Assembly: GCA_050302175.1 (NCBI GenBank)
Contig: JBNLAN010000021.1
Location: 1 to 64,000, forward strand
DNA from: JBNLAN01 sp050302175
Lineage (GTDB): Bacteria; Pseudomonadota; Zetaproteobacteria; Mariprofundales; Mariprofundaceae
Length of the DNA stretch: 64,000 bases
Reading direction: 5' to 3'
The number at the start of each line of letters is the position of its first letter. Positions within the stretch are counted from its first letter, which is position 1. The notes under the pieces are model-generated. The model searched no databases. It saw only the letters and a list, made by a program, of their open reading frames with translations, and was not told the DNA's origin. The translations under genes were made by a program, and so were the position numbers. Shown piece after piece: positions 8,700-17,008 of this stretch.

Positions 8700-9380
8700 T
8701 TATCGCGCCAGTAGCAGTTCCAGTCTGCTTCCGACGCGCTGGGAGATATCGGCCACTTCGCCGGTCGATTCGATAATGCGATAGAGGAACATCACGTCAA
8801 CAGGGGGAAGCTCTTTTTCGATGCTGAACAGGGCATGGCGAAGTTGCTTCTCCAGCTTGTCACTTTCGTATTCGAGGGCGTGTAATTCATCAATCATCTT
8901 TTCAACGCTGGTCACCTCACGGCCGCGAAAACCGGCTTCGACCAGCTCATCCAATTCGTTGACGACGGTTAGCGCCTGGTTTGCGACCTCGGTGCAGCGA
9001 TTGACAAAGGCCATAAACAAATCTGCGATCGGTTCCGGGATTTCCATGTTGCGTCCGGTGACAATGCCAGCGATATCTTTGGCCTTGTTGGCAATCTGAT
9101 CCTGTACGGTGATTAAATCGAGAATGCGCTCGCGCGGCATGGGCATAAAGAGGCTGTTTGGAAGCTGCAGTCGCATTTCATGCTTCATTTTATCGGCTTC
9201 CACTTCGAGTTTGTGGATGTTTTTCTGGTACTCGGCCACTTTGTCGTAATTTTTGTCGACCACGCTTTGAAAGAATGGAACCAGCTCACTGACACAGGCA
9301 AGAACCTTTTCCATGTGCTTTTGCAACGGGCGTATCGGCGACCCCGCAAACATGCTTGTAATAGAGCTTTTTCTTACCAT
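8700..9380 (-). CDS. DUF47 / TIGR00153 PhoU-like phosphate transport accessory protein
   Basis: This all-helical cytoplasmic protein of 226 residues belongs to the DUF47 family, distant relatives of PhoU commonly encoded next to Pit transporters and thought to modulate them. Recognisable segments include MFAGSPIRPLQKHM at the N-terminus and a central helix rich in acidic residues (ESDKLEKQLRHALF). A strong ribosome-binding site (GGGGGAGGAG) precedes the ATG. It is the first gene of a two-gene operon with pit. Confidence 0.88.
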   Translation of the reverse strand: MVRKSSITSMFAGSPIRPLQKHMEKVLACVSELVPFFQSVVDKNYDKVAEYQKNIHKLEVEADKMKHEMRLQLPNSLFMPMPRERILDLITVQDQIANKAKDIAGIVTGRNMEIPEPIADLFMAFVNRCTEVANQALTVVNELDELVEAGFRGREVTSVEKMIDELHALEYESDKLEKQLRHALFSIEKELPPVDVMFLYRIIESTGEVADISQRVGSRLELLLAR

Positions 9381-9474
9381 GACTCCTCCCCCTGCTCACA
9401 TATACATAGCGAACCTTTCATGGTTACGCAATTCACGTCAATAAGGTGAGTGTGAGTGTGGTGAAAGCCGGGGT

Positions 9475-9888
9475 TTACTGCAGCAAACGAAGCAGGGTGG
9501 GGAGAACCCCGCGTTTCGGATCAAGCGCCCCTCCGCTGCTGCACAGATAGAAAAAACCGTTAACCTTTAATTGACGGGCCTCTCTCATGGCCGGGGAACT
9601 GCCTCTCCGGCATAAAGCGATAGCTGGAGCGTTTGGCTTCACTTCACGAAACCATCGTAACAGCGAAAGTCCGTTACAGTGGGGGTCATCGATATCGACA
9701 ATCAGCATATCCGGGGGCGTTTTGCCAAGACGGTCTGCCTGGTCCGGGTGACCAAGGAGATGATATGGCATCCAGTGTTGATGCAGGACAAAGGCAATCT
9801 GGTGGCCGACCAGCACATGGTTTGTTACAATCGCTGCCGGGGCGCGGGTGTCTCGTTGCAAAGTGTAATTGGCGGTTCCTGTTTGCAT
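9475..9888 (-). CDS. Degenerate receiver-domain protein, apparently Pho-controlled
   Basis: The 137-residue protein looks like one CheY-type receiver fold. The phospho-acceptor position is kept in DMLIVDIDDPHCNG. However, the N-terminal acidic pair is replaced by VTNH, the switch Thr region reads LCRRGSS and the conserved Lys motif is missing (YLCSSGG). It is therefore probably not a normal phospho-switch. A three-repeat Pho box lies directly upstream with its -10 only about 7 bp before this ATG, so the mRNA would be leaderless, or the true start is downstream (TTG at 9861). The function is unknown. The context suggests a role in phosphate or polyphosphate physiology. Confidence 0.7.
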   Translation of the reverse strand: MQTGTANYTLQRDTRAPAAIVTNHVLVGHQIAFVLHQHWMPYHLLGHPDQADRLGKTPPDMLIVDIDDPHCNGLSLLRWFREVKPNAPAIALCRRGSSPAMREARQLKVNGFFYLCSSGGALDPKRGVLPTLLRLLQ

Positions 9889-9894
9889 AACGGC

Positions 9895-9939
9895 AGGATA
9901 CTTACAATGTGTGACAGGTGTATGTCAGGTGTGTGACAT
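9895..9939 (-). promoter_or_regulatory. Triple-repeat Pho box and -10 element
   Basis: On the minus strand three 7-mers (ATGTCAC, CTGACAT, CTGTCAC) are each separated by the 4-mer ACAC. A 10-bp spacer and a TATCCT -10 follow. This matches the PhoB-activated promoter layout, in which the Pho box replaces the -35. It drives the degenerate receiver gene ending at 9475. Confidence 0.7.
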
Positions 9940-9962
9940 GTCAGCAGCGAGTTCGGATAGCG

Positions 9963-9996
9963 TTGTCATCAGGATGTCATGGAGCGGCCTTACAAT
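9963..9996 (+). promoter_or_regulatory. Pho box promoter of ppk
   Basis: Direct repeats TTGTCAT (9963-9969) and ATGTCAT (9974-9980) are 11 bp apart. A 10-bp gap then leads to TACAAT at 9991-9996. The geometry is that of a PhoB-dependent promoter. Transcription would start near 10003, upstream of ppk. Confidence 0.75.
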
Positions 9997-10021
9997 AAGA
10001 CGCGTTGATACTCTCTTGATG

Positions 10022-10049
10022 AAAAACCCCGGCAATGCCGGGGTTTTTT
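10022..10049 (+). terminator. Terminator-like hairpin in the ppk leader (possible attenuator)
   Basis: A 7-bp stem CCCCGGC/GCCGGGG with an AAT loop is flanked by A5 and T6, so it can terminate in both directions. It lies between the ppk Pho promoter and the ppk start. A 10-codon frame, ATG 10019 to TGA 10051, spans it exactly, but no Shine-Dalgarno sequence is visible for it. Confidence 0.65.
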
Positions 10050-10073
10050 GATTTTGGCTGGATGGGAGGCTGC

Positions 10074-12167
10074 ATGGACTCGAGTTCGATTGATCTAAAC
10101 GATCCTTCGTTGTATCTGAATCGCGATTTGAGCATGCTGGCTTTCCATCGCCGGGTTTACGAGCTGGCATGCGATTCGAATGTGCCGCTGTTGGAACGAT
10201 TACGTTTCCTTTGCATTAGCGCCTCCAATCTGGATGAATTTTTCGAGGTCCGGGTAGCTGCACAGAAAGACAGGGTCGATGCCGGTGATATGAGTGTTGG
10301 TACCGACGGACTTTCGGCTTCGGCAACACTGGCACGGATTCGCGAAGAGGCATCTCGATTGCAAGCCGACCAGTATCATACGTTTAACGATGTTCTCATT
10401 CCGGCCATGCTGAAAGAGAGTATTCATATTATCCGGCGAACCGAGTGGGATGAGCAGCAGGTGCTGTGGTCGAGACGATTCTTTCGCACCGAATTGATGC
10501 CGATTCTGACACCTATTAGCCTGGATCCGGCGCATCCTTTGCCGCAGGTGCTGAACAAGATTCTCAATTTTATCGTCACACTGGAAGGTAAGGATGCTTT
10601 CGGACGGGATCTGACCCATGCCATTGTGCAGATGCCGCGACCGTTGCCGCGGGTGATCCGGATGCCGAAAGAGGTGGCAGATCCGGATGCCGAATACTCC
10701 TTTGCACTGCTTTCATCCATCATTCATGCCCATGTCGGCGAGCTGTTTCCGGGCATGAAGGTGACCTCCTGCCATCAGTTCCGTATTACTCGCAACAGTG
10801 AGCTCTATGTTGATGAAGAGGAGGTCGACGATCTGAAGAAGGCGCTGGCAGGCGAACTGCTCGAGCGGCGGTTCGGTGAAGCGGTGCGTCTGGAAGTGAC
10901 CAACAACTGTACACCGGAGCTGACTGATTTCCTGATGCAGCAGTTCAAGGTGAAAGAGTCCGACGTCTATATCGTGGACGGGCCGGTGAATCTGATGCGT
11001 TTGTCGACTATCTGCGATGAAGTGGAGCAGCCGAATCTTAAATTTCCGCCGTTCACACCAAGTTTGCCGCAGTGCATGCTCCCTGGCCCTGAAGAGGATT
11101 CAGTTGATCTGTTCCGGGTGATCTCGGAAGGGGATGTGCTGTTGCACCATCCGTTCCAGAGTTTTGCCCCTGTGGTTGATCTGCTCAATCAGGCTGCTTC
11201 CGATCCTGATGTGCTGGCGATCAAACAGACGCTGTATCGTGTGGTGCCGAATTCGCCGCTCGTCAATGCGCTGGTGAAGGCGGCGCGTGCAGGTAAGGAA
11301 GTGATTGCGGTGATCGAGTTGCGTGCCCGGTTCAACGAAGAGGAAAACATCGAGCTTGCAGACCGCTTGCATGCTGCCGGAGCCAAGGTTGTTTATGGCG
11401 TGGTTGGCTACAAGACGCACGGGAAAATGATGCTGATCGTGCGGCGCGAAGGTAAGCGGATGCGCCGTTATGTTCATCTGGGTACAGGCAATTACCATAC
11501 CATCACATCAAGGATATATACCGACTTCGGGCTGCTATCTGCTGACGCTTCTTTGGGAGATGATGTGCACGAGGTGTTTCAGCAGCTGACCGGTATGGGC
11601 AAGGCTTCGCGCTTGAAGGTGATGCTGCAGTCGCCCTTTACATTGCATGCCGGACTGATCGAACGTATTGGACGCGAGGCGGAGATTGCCCGACAGGGGG
11701 GGAAGGGGCGGATTATTGCGAAAATGAACGGTCTGGAAGAACCGGAAGTGATACGGCAGCTCTACCGTGCTTCGCAAGCAGGCGTGAAGATCGATCTGAT
11801 AGTGCGCGGGATATGCTGTCTCAGGCCGGGAATTTCCGGGGTATCCGAGAACATCAAAGTACGCTCGGTGCTTGGCCGGTTCCTTGAACATTCACGGATA
11901 TTTTATTTCGAAAACGGTGGTGAGTCGGAAGTTTTTTGCGCCAGTGCCGACTGGATGACGCGGAACCTGCTGCGCCGTGTGGAGACCTGTTTCCCCGTGA
12001 TGCAGAAAAAACTACAGCGGGAGGTTCTGCGTTCCGGTTTGCGTGCATACCTTGCCGACAACAGCGGAACCTGGCGATTGAAGCATGACGGAAGTTACCA
12101 GCGCTTGCAGCGAGGGGCACAGCTACGCTCAGCTCAGGCGAAGCTTTTGGAAGAGTTGCAGGGATGA
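10074..12167 (+). CDS. ppk: Polyphosphate kinase 1
   Basis: PPK1 reversibly polymerises the gamma-phosphate of ATP into inorganic polyphosphate. The 697 residues contain the N-terminal PPK domain (LNRDLSMLAFHRRVYELA). The catalytic phospholipase-D-like part carries the phospho-histidine segment GYKTHGKMMLIVRR and a second conserved region around ASADWMTRNL. I selected ATG 10074 because GGGAGG lies 5-6 bp upstream; the longer reading frame begins inside the leader hairpin. It has its own Pho-box promoter and converges on phoU with a 13-bp gap, so polyphosphate synthesis is placed in the Pho regulon. Confidence 0.95.
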   Translation: MDSSSIDLNDPSLYLNRDLSMLAFHRRVYELACDSNVPLLERLRFLCISASNLDEFFEVRVAAQKDRVDAGDMSVGTDGLSASATLARIREEASRLQADQYHTFNDVLIPAMLKESIHIIRRTEWDEQQVLWSRRFFRTELMPILTPISLDPAHPLPQVLNKILNFIVTLEGKDAFGRDLTHAIVQMPRPLPRVIRMPKEVADPDAEYSFALLSSIIHAHVGELFPGMKVTSCHQFRITRNSELYVDEEEVDDLKKALAGELLERRFGEAVRLEVTNNCTPELTDFLMQQFKVKESDVYIVDGPVNLMRLSTICDEVEQPNLKFPPFTPSLPQCMLPGPEEDSVDLFRVISEGDVLLHHPFQSFAPVVDLLNQAASDPDVLAIKQTLYRVVPNSPLVNALVKAARAGKEVIAVIELRARFNEEENIELADRLHAAGAKVVYGVVGYKTHGKMMLIVRREGKRMRRYVHLGTGNYHTITSRIYTDFGLLSADASLGDDVHEVFQQLTGMGKASRLKVMLQSPFTLHAGLIERIGREAEIARQGGKGRIIAKMNGLEEPEVIRQLYRASQAGVKIDLIVRGICCLRPGISGVSENIKVRSVLGRFLEHSRIFYFENGGESEVFCASADWMTRNLLRRVETCFPVMQKKLQREVLRSGLRAYLADNSGTWRLKHDGSYQRLQRGAQLRSAQAKLLEELQG

Positions 12168-12180
12168 GTATTTTGAAAAA

Positions 12181-12879
12181 CTAGTCGGAGCGTTTTTGTA
12201 GCAGAGCAGCAGCCGATTGATGATCGACATGCCGGATGTCATGACCAACGACGGTATAGATGACCATTTCTGCAATATTGGTGGCATGATCACCAATGCG
12301 TTCAAGATTCTTGATGACGTTCGTCAAAGTAATCATCAGACTGACATCCTGCGGGGAATCAAGCATGCCGGAGACGGTTTCGCGATAGATGTCGTGATAG
12401 AGAGCGTCGATCTCCTTGTCATTTTCGATCACCTGCATGGCGAGATCGTTATCCTCGCGCGACAGGGCATCGAGTGCTGTATTGACCTGTTTTTGGACCT
12501 GCCCGCTCATGCGTGCAATTTTGGTTTGCTGTGTGGGGTGCTGTCCTGCTTCCAGCGTACATTTGGCAATGCTAACCGCCAGATCGCCGATACGTTCCAA
12601 GTCGGTGACCACCTTCATATTCGAGATCAGAAAACGCAGGTCACGTCCGGCCGGTTGTCGGAGAGCCAAAATCCTGCGCAGCATTTCATCGACCTTGACC
12701 TCCATCGCATTGACCGTGCTGTCCTCTTCGATGACCCGGCGCGCTTCGGCCGGCTCGCCCTCAAGAAACGATGAGACCGAGCGGTCAATCGCCTTTTCAA
12801 TCAGGCTGCCCATGGTGAGAATCAGATCCCTGATCTGGTTTAACTCATCGTCAAAGCGCCGAAACGTATGCTGGGGCAT
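12181..12879 (-). CDS. phoU: PhoU phosphate signalling regulator (paralogue 1)
   Basis: PhoU is a helical protein that links the PstSCAB transporter to the PhoR kinase and represses the Pho response when phosphate is plentiful. The 232 residues contain two PhoU repeats with the metal-binding pattern DLERIGDLAVSIAK in the first and NLERIGDHATNIAEM in the second. ATG 12879 has a GGAGG site 6 bp upstream, and the longer frame upstream lacks homology. It is the last gene of the pst operon and follows a second PhoU with a 46-bp gap. Confidence 0.93.
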   Translation of the reverse strand: MPQHTFRRFDDELNQIRDLILTMGSLIEKAIDRSVSSFLEGEPAEARRVIEEDSTVNAMEVKVDEMLRRILALRQPAGRDLRFLISNMKVVTDLERIGDLAVSIAKCTLEAGQHPTQQTKIARMSGQVQKQVNTALDALSREDNDLAMQVIENDKEIDALYHDIYRETVSGMLDSPQDVSLMITLTNVIKNLERIGDHATNIAEMVIYTVVGHDIRHVDHQSAAALLQKRSD

Positions 12880-12925
12880 GGATTCCTCCGTAAGTTTATA
12901 GTTAACAGCAGTAGAGGTGACGACC

Positions 12926-13636
12926 TTACGCTTCGTCGTCATCTCCCTGCAACATCGATGCAAGCTGGTGCACATCGACATGCCGCGCCTCATGTCCACG
13001 GGTAATATAGACAACCATTTCGGCTACGTTCGTTGCGTGATCTCCGACACGCTCCAGGATGCGGGAGACCGTCAGCATCGCCATGTAACCTTGGATGGCA
13101 TCCGGTTTCTTCGACATCTGATCCATCAATACCTTAGCGTTGGCGGCATGCATGGCATCGATCTCCTTGTCGCTATCGATCACGGCGAGCGCCAGATTTG
13201 AATCGCGCTCTTTGTAGGCGAGGCGAACCTGCTTTAGCTGTTCGCGCACCTTTTCGTGCATAGCATCCAGGTCGACCTTGGCCTTCGGCAGCTTACTGCC
13301 GTTCAGTGCAATCGTTTCACGGGCAATGCTCTTGGCAAAATCGCCGGCGCGCTCAAGGTCGGCCACAATTTTAATGGCGGCGAATACGAAGCGCAGGTCT
13401 GTTGCAGCTGGCTGGTGGTGCACGATCAGGTTACGTGCCTGTTCGTCGGACTCGACCTCCAACAGGTTGACCGCCTTATCTTGTTCGATGACCTGTTCAG
13501 CAAGTTTTACATCGCCTTCCTGCAGCGCTTCCATGCTTTGTCTCAGGTTTTTGCGCACTACCTTGAACAATGAATGAACTTTGTCGTTGAGGGTATCCAG
13601 CTCGCGGTCGAAGCGCTTGAGGGTATGTTCGGTCAT
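12926..13636 (-). CDS. phoU: PhoU phosphate signalling regulator (paralogue 2)
   Basis: This second PhoU of 236 residues starts MTEHTLKRFDRELD. The conserved repeats DLERAGDFAKSIAR and ILERVGDHATNVAEM are both intact. It is clearly diverged from its downstream neighbour, so the pair is an old duplication rather than a recent one. It sits 18 bp downstream of pstB. The two copies may divide the work of contacting PhoR and the Pst transporter, but nothing in the sequence says which does which. Confidence 0.93.
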   Translation of the reverse strand: MTEHTLKRFDRELDTLNDKVHSLFKVVRKNLRQSMEALQEGDVKLAEQVIEQDKAVNLLEVESDEQARNLIVHHQPAATDLRFVFAAIKIVADLERAGDFAKSIARETIALNGSKLPKAKVDLDAMHEKVREQLKQVRLAYKERDSNLALAVIDSDKEIDAMHAANAKVLMDQMSKKPDAIQGYMAMLTVSRILERVGDHATNVAEMVVYITRGHEARHVDVHQLASMLQGDDDEA

Positions 13637-13654
13637 AATCGTCTTCTCCGCCAG

Positions 13655-14485
13655 TTAGCCGAAGCGGCCAGTGATGTAATCTTCAGTCTGCTGGTTGCCC
13701 GGCGAGGTGAAGATAGTGTTGGTGTTGTCGTATTCGATCAGATCACCCAGATAGAAGAAGGCGGTTTTGTCTGAAATGCGTGCCGCCTGCTGCATATTGT
13801 GGGTGACAACGACAATGGTGAAGTCCTGCTTTAATTCGTCGATCAATTCTTCAACCTTGGCCGTGGCAATTGGGTCGAGTGCCGAACAGGGCTCATCCAT
13901 CAGGATGACGTTAGGGCTGACGGCAATGGTGCGGGCGATGCAGAGGCGCTGTTGCTGGCCGCCGGAGAGGGCGGTTCCCGGTTGCTGTAGCTTATCCTTT
14001 ACTTCGTTCCAGAGCCCGGCTTTCACCAGCGACTTCTCGACCAGTTCGTCTATCTCCGCTTTGCTTTCGGCCAGGCCGTGGATGCGGGGGGCATAGGCAA
14101 TATTCTCGTAGATTGATTTGGGAAATGGGTTCGGCTTCTGGAACACCATGCCGACATGTGTGCGCAGTTGTACCACATCTACATCGGGTGAGTAGATATC
14201 TTCACCATCAAGCACAATATTTCCCTCGATGCGGCAGCCTTGGATGCGATCATTCATGCGGTTGATGCAACGTAGCAGCGTCGACTTTCCGCAGCCGGAT
14301 GGGCCGATGAAAGCGGTAACTTTTTGTGCATCGACCTCCATAGAGATGCCGTGAAGTGCCTCGAAATCTCCGTAGTAGAGCTTCAGGTCATTGATTCCGA
14401 TTTTCGATGCCTGCGACGCTTCGACAGTTGTTGGTTCCATCATTGTCTCCATTGCTGTTTCCATACCAGTAATTGATTTCCGCAT
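13655..14485 (-). CDS. pstB: Phosphate ABC transporter ATP-binding protein PstB
   Basis: PstB is the ATPase of the high-affinity phosphate importer. Walker A GPSGCGKST, signature LSGGQQQRLCIARTI, Walker B and D-loop (ILMDEPCSALDP) and the H-loop (VVVTHNMQQA) are complete. The ATG at 14485 forms a TAATG overlap with the pstA stop. However, the family normally begins nearer KIGINDLKLYYG, so in-frame ATGs at 14464, 14452 or 14443 are possible true starts (262-276 residues). It lies in the order pstS-pstC-pstA-pstB-phoU-phoU. Confidence 0.95.
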   Translation of the reverse strand: MRKSITGMETAMETMMEPTTVEASQASKIGINDLKLYYGDFEALHGISMEVDAQKVTAFIGPSGCGKSTLLRCINRMNDRIQGCRIEGNIVLDGEDIYSPDVDVVQLRTHVGMVFQKPNPFPKSIYENIAYAPRIHGLAESKAEIDELVEKSLVKAGLWNEVKDKLQQPGTALSGGQQQRLCIARTIAVSPNVILMDEPCSALDPIATAKVEELIDELKQDFTIVVVTHNMQQAARISDKTAFFYLGDLIEYDNTNTIFTSPGNQQTEDYITGRFG

Positions 14486-15651
14486 TACCAACGCTGTTCG
14501 AAGCGACGACGCAGGCCGATGGCCAGGGCATTCAGGCTGAGTAGCACTGCCAGCAGTACCAGGATGCCAGCAGCGGTGCGTTCGGCATAGGCGCGGATCG
14601 ACTCGCTGGCCCATGTGTAAATCTGTGCAGGCAGTACGGTGGCTGCCTGCGTGATACTTTCCGGTGAATCGGGGATGTAGGCGATCATGCCGACGATAAT
14701 CAGCGGTGCGGTTTCGCCCATCGCCTGCGCCAGCCCAATGATGCTGCCGGTTAGGATGCCTGGGGTGGCGAGCGGCAATACATGGTGCCAGACCGTCTGC
14801 CATGACGAGGCGCCGACACCAATCGCGCCCTCGCGGATCGAACCCGGAACGGCCTTGAGCGCGGCGCGCGCACTGATAATGACAACCGGAAGCGTCATCA
14901 ATGCAAGAGTGAGCCCCCCCACCAGAGCGGAGGAGCGCGGCACACCGAAAAAGTTGATGAAGATGGCAAGCCCCAGCAAACCGAACAGGATCGAAGGAAT
15001 GGCCGCAAGGTTGTTGATGTTGACTTCGATAAAGCGGACGAGGCGGTTGTCGGGCGCAAACTCCTCGAGGTAGACCGCGGTCATCACGCCGATCGGCAAC
15101 GCGAACAGCATGGTCAGTAGCAGCACATAGATCGTACCAATAGCTGCCGACTTGATACCGGCCAGTTCCGGCATTTTCGAGTCGCCATTGCTGAAAAAGT
15201 AGGTGTTGAAGTGAAGTTTACAGAGTTCAGCTTCGAGTAGCTCTTCCAGTTTGCGCACTTCACGGGGTTTTAGGCGATTGGAGTGCTGTTTTAGATACTG
15301 GTCGACATCAGAATCGGCGACAACCCAGAGTATTTCCGTGGTGCCAATCTTCTCCGGGTGATCCTGCAGGTAAAGTGGTAGTGTGCGTGTCCAGCCGCGA
15401 CTGACAAGGCCACGCAGATCACGATCGATGGCGGCGCGGTAGTTACCATCGGCGACCTCTTGGGAATAGCTGACTTCGACTTTAATCTCAGCCTGCTGGA
15501 GTGCAGGGAGCCCTTTGCCGATCAGGTCAGCAAAGAAAAAAATGAGGAAAGTGAGCGCGAAGCCAACTGCTGCCATAGCATAAAGCTTGAAGCGCATATC
15601 GGCGAAATAGCGCTTGCGGATGCGTGGATTAATTTGCATCGAACTATTCAT
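14485..15651 (-). CDS. pstA: Phosphate ABC transporter permease PstA (with DUF3333-type N-terminal domain)
   Basis: This is one of the two membrane permeases of the Pst phosphate importer. The chain is 388 residues, about 90 longer than E. coli PstA. After a first transmembrane helix (residues 24-44) comes a roughly 110-residue hydrophilic, presumably periplasmic insert of the DUF3333 type. The usual five-helix permease core follows, with the EAA-like loop containing SIREGAIGVGASSWQTVW. The start overlaps pstC by 8 bp and the stop overlaps the pstB start. Confidence 0.93.
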   Translation of the reverse strand: MNSSMQINPRIRKRYFADMRFKLYAMAAVGFALTFLIFFFADLIGKGLPALQQAEIKVEVSYSQEVADGNYRAAIDRDLRGLVSRGWTRTLPLYLQDHPEKIGTTEILWVVADSDVDQYLKQHSNRLKPREVRKLEELLEAELCKLHFNTYFFSNGDSKMPELAGIKSAAIGTIYVLLLTMLFALPIGVMTAVYLEEFAPDNRLVRFIEVNINNLAAIPSILFGLLGLAIFINFFGVPRSSALVGGLTLALMTLPVVIISARAALKAVPGSIREGAIGVGASSWQTVWHHVLPLATPGILTGSIIGLAQAMGETAPLIIVGMIAYIPDSPESITQAATVLPAQIYTWASESIRAYAERTAAGILVLLAVLLSLNALAIGLRRRFEQRW

Positions 15652-16885
15652 ATTTCAACCTGAAGCGGCGTATTACGGAAATGGAAACAAGATTCAGAAT
15701 CAGGGTCAATAGCAGTAGTACCAGCCCCAGGCCGAAGGCGGAGAGCGTGAGAGGAGAGTCGAACTCCTGATCTCCGGTCAGTGCATCGACAATACGCACG
15801 GTGACGGTGGTCATCCCCTCAAGTGGATTCCATGTGAGATTGGGGCGTAAACCCGCCGCCATGACCACAATCATGGTTTCGCCAACTGCACGCGAGACAG
15901 CCAGCAGCGTGGCCGAAACGATGCCGGGCAGAGCTGCTGGCAGTACAATATTGCGGATGGTTTCAGCCTTGGTCATACCCAGAGCCAGCGAGCCGTCGCG
16001 CATAGCTTGTGGTACCGCGCTCAGCACATCGTCCGAGAGCGAGGAGATGAACGGGATAATCATCACGCCCATCACCAGCCCCGGAGCTAATGCATTGGTG
16101 GCATCCGCTTGCAGCCCCAGAGATTCGGCGATACTTACAATCAGTGGTGAAATAGTAATGGCCGCAAAGAAGCCGTAAACGACGGTTGGGATGCCTGCCA
16201 AAACTTCCAGGGCGGGTTTCAGCCAGCCTCGCACCTTGTGTGTGGCATATTCCGACATATAAATTGCTGAAAACAGCCCGACCGGGATGGCCACCAGCAT
16301 GGCGATGATGGTGATGTAGAAGGTGCCGGCAAAAATGGGTACGGAACCAAATTGTGCGTCGGCTACGCCTTCGGAGCCGCGCCCCGCACCAGCCAGAAAA
16401 GCTGTATCGGGATTCCACTGAGTACCGGTAATGAAATTCCAGAAACCGACCAGGCTATAGAAGTGTATCGCCTCGAACAGGACGGAGAGTACGATGCCGA
16501 CGGTGGTGAGAATGGAGACGGCGGAGGCGGCAATCAGCATCCAGCGGATGGTGCCTTCCACAGCATTACGGGCACGCAAAGAGGGACGAATCAGACGCAG
16601 GGCATACCAGAGGCCGCCAGCCGCGGCGGTCAGAGCTGCTGCGAGCAGCATGGGTGTGGGTACGGTGTAGAGGCCCGAGAGATGCAGAATGCTGGCCAGC
16701 AGAGCGATAGCTACGGCAGGCACAGTAAGGCCGACTACGGCAAACCAGCCGTAGTGGCCGGGGCGCGAGTGCATTGGCTTGTTGTCCGGTGTGTTTGCTA
16801 CCTTATAGGTGCCCAGCCGGTAGGCGATAATGCCAAGAGGCAGGACGCCAGCAATCAATACAAATAAAAGATCAGTCAGACTCAA
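15644..16885 (-). CDS. pstC: Phosphate ABC transporter permease PstC
   Basis: This is the second permease of the Pst importer, 413 residues. The extended N-terminal half holds three or so extra hydrophobic segments before the standard permease core (YITIIAMLVAIPVGLFSAIY). The cytoplasmic coupling loop reads MRDGSLALGMTKAETI. The gene is separated from pstS by 123 bp containing a strong hairpin, so it may be expressed at a lower level than pstS from the same Pho promoter. Confidence 0.93.
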   Translation of the reverse strand: MSLTDLLFVLIAGVLPLGIIAYRLGTYKVANTPDNKPMHSRPGHYGWFAVVGLTVPAVAIALLASILHLSGLYTVPTPMLLAAALTAAAGGLWYALRLIRPSLRARNAVEGTIRWMLIAASAVSILTTVGIVLSVLFEAIHFYSLVGFWNFITGTQWNPDTAFLAGAGRGSEGVADAQFGSVPIFAGTFYITIIAMLVAIPVGLFSAIYMSEYATHKVRGWLKPALEVLAGIPTVVYGFFAAITISPLIVSIAESLGLQADATNALAPGLVMGVMIIPFISSLSDDVLSAVPQAMRDGSLALGMTKAETIRNIVLPAALPGIVSATLLAVSRAVGETMIVVMAAGLRPNLTWNPLEGMTTVTVRIVDALTGDQEFDSPLTLSAFGLGLVLLLLTLILNLVSISVIRRFRLKYE

Positions 16886-16950
16886 TTGTTTTCACCCTGG
16901 TTCCCCGGAATGCGATCCTCAGTCCACAAAGGCGGGAGCCTAGACGCAAA

Positions 16951-16974
16951 CCGGCCGGGTTTCCACCCGGCCGG
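16951..16974 (-). terminator. Hairpin between pstS and pstC
   Basis: A perfect 10-bp stem (CCGGCCGGGT / ACCCGGCCGG) with a 4-nt loop sits just after the pstS stop. On the minus strand only a short TTTGCG follows, so it is likely a partial terminator or an mRNA-stabilising hairpin that sets the pstS:pstCAB ratio. Confidence 0.55.
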
Positions 16975-17008
16975 CTGCATCAACTCCGGCCTGTTAAACA
17001 GGAACGGA

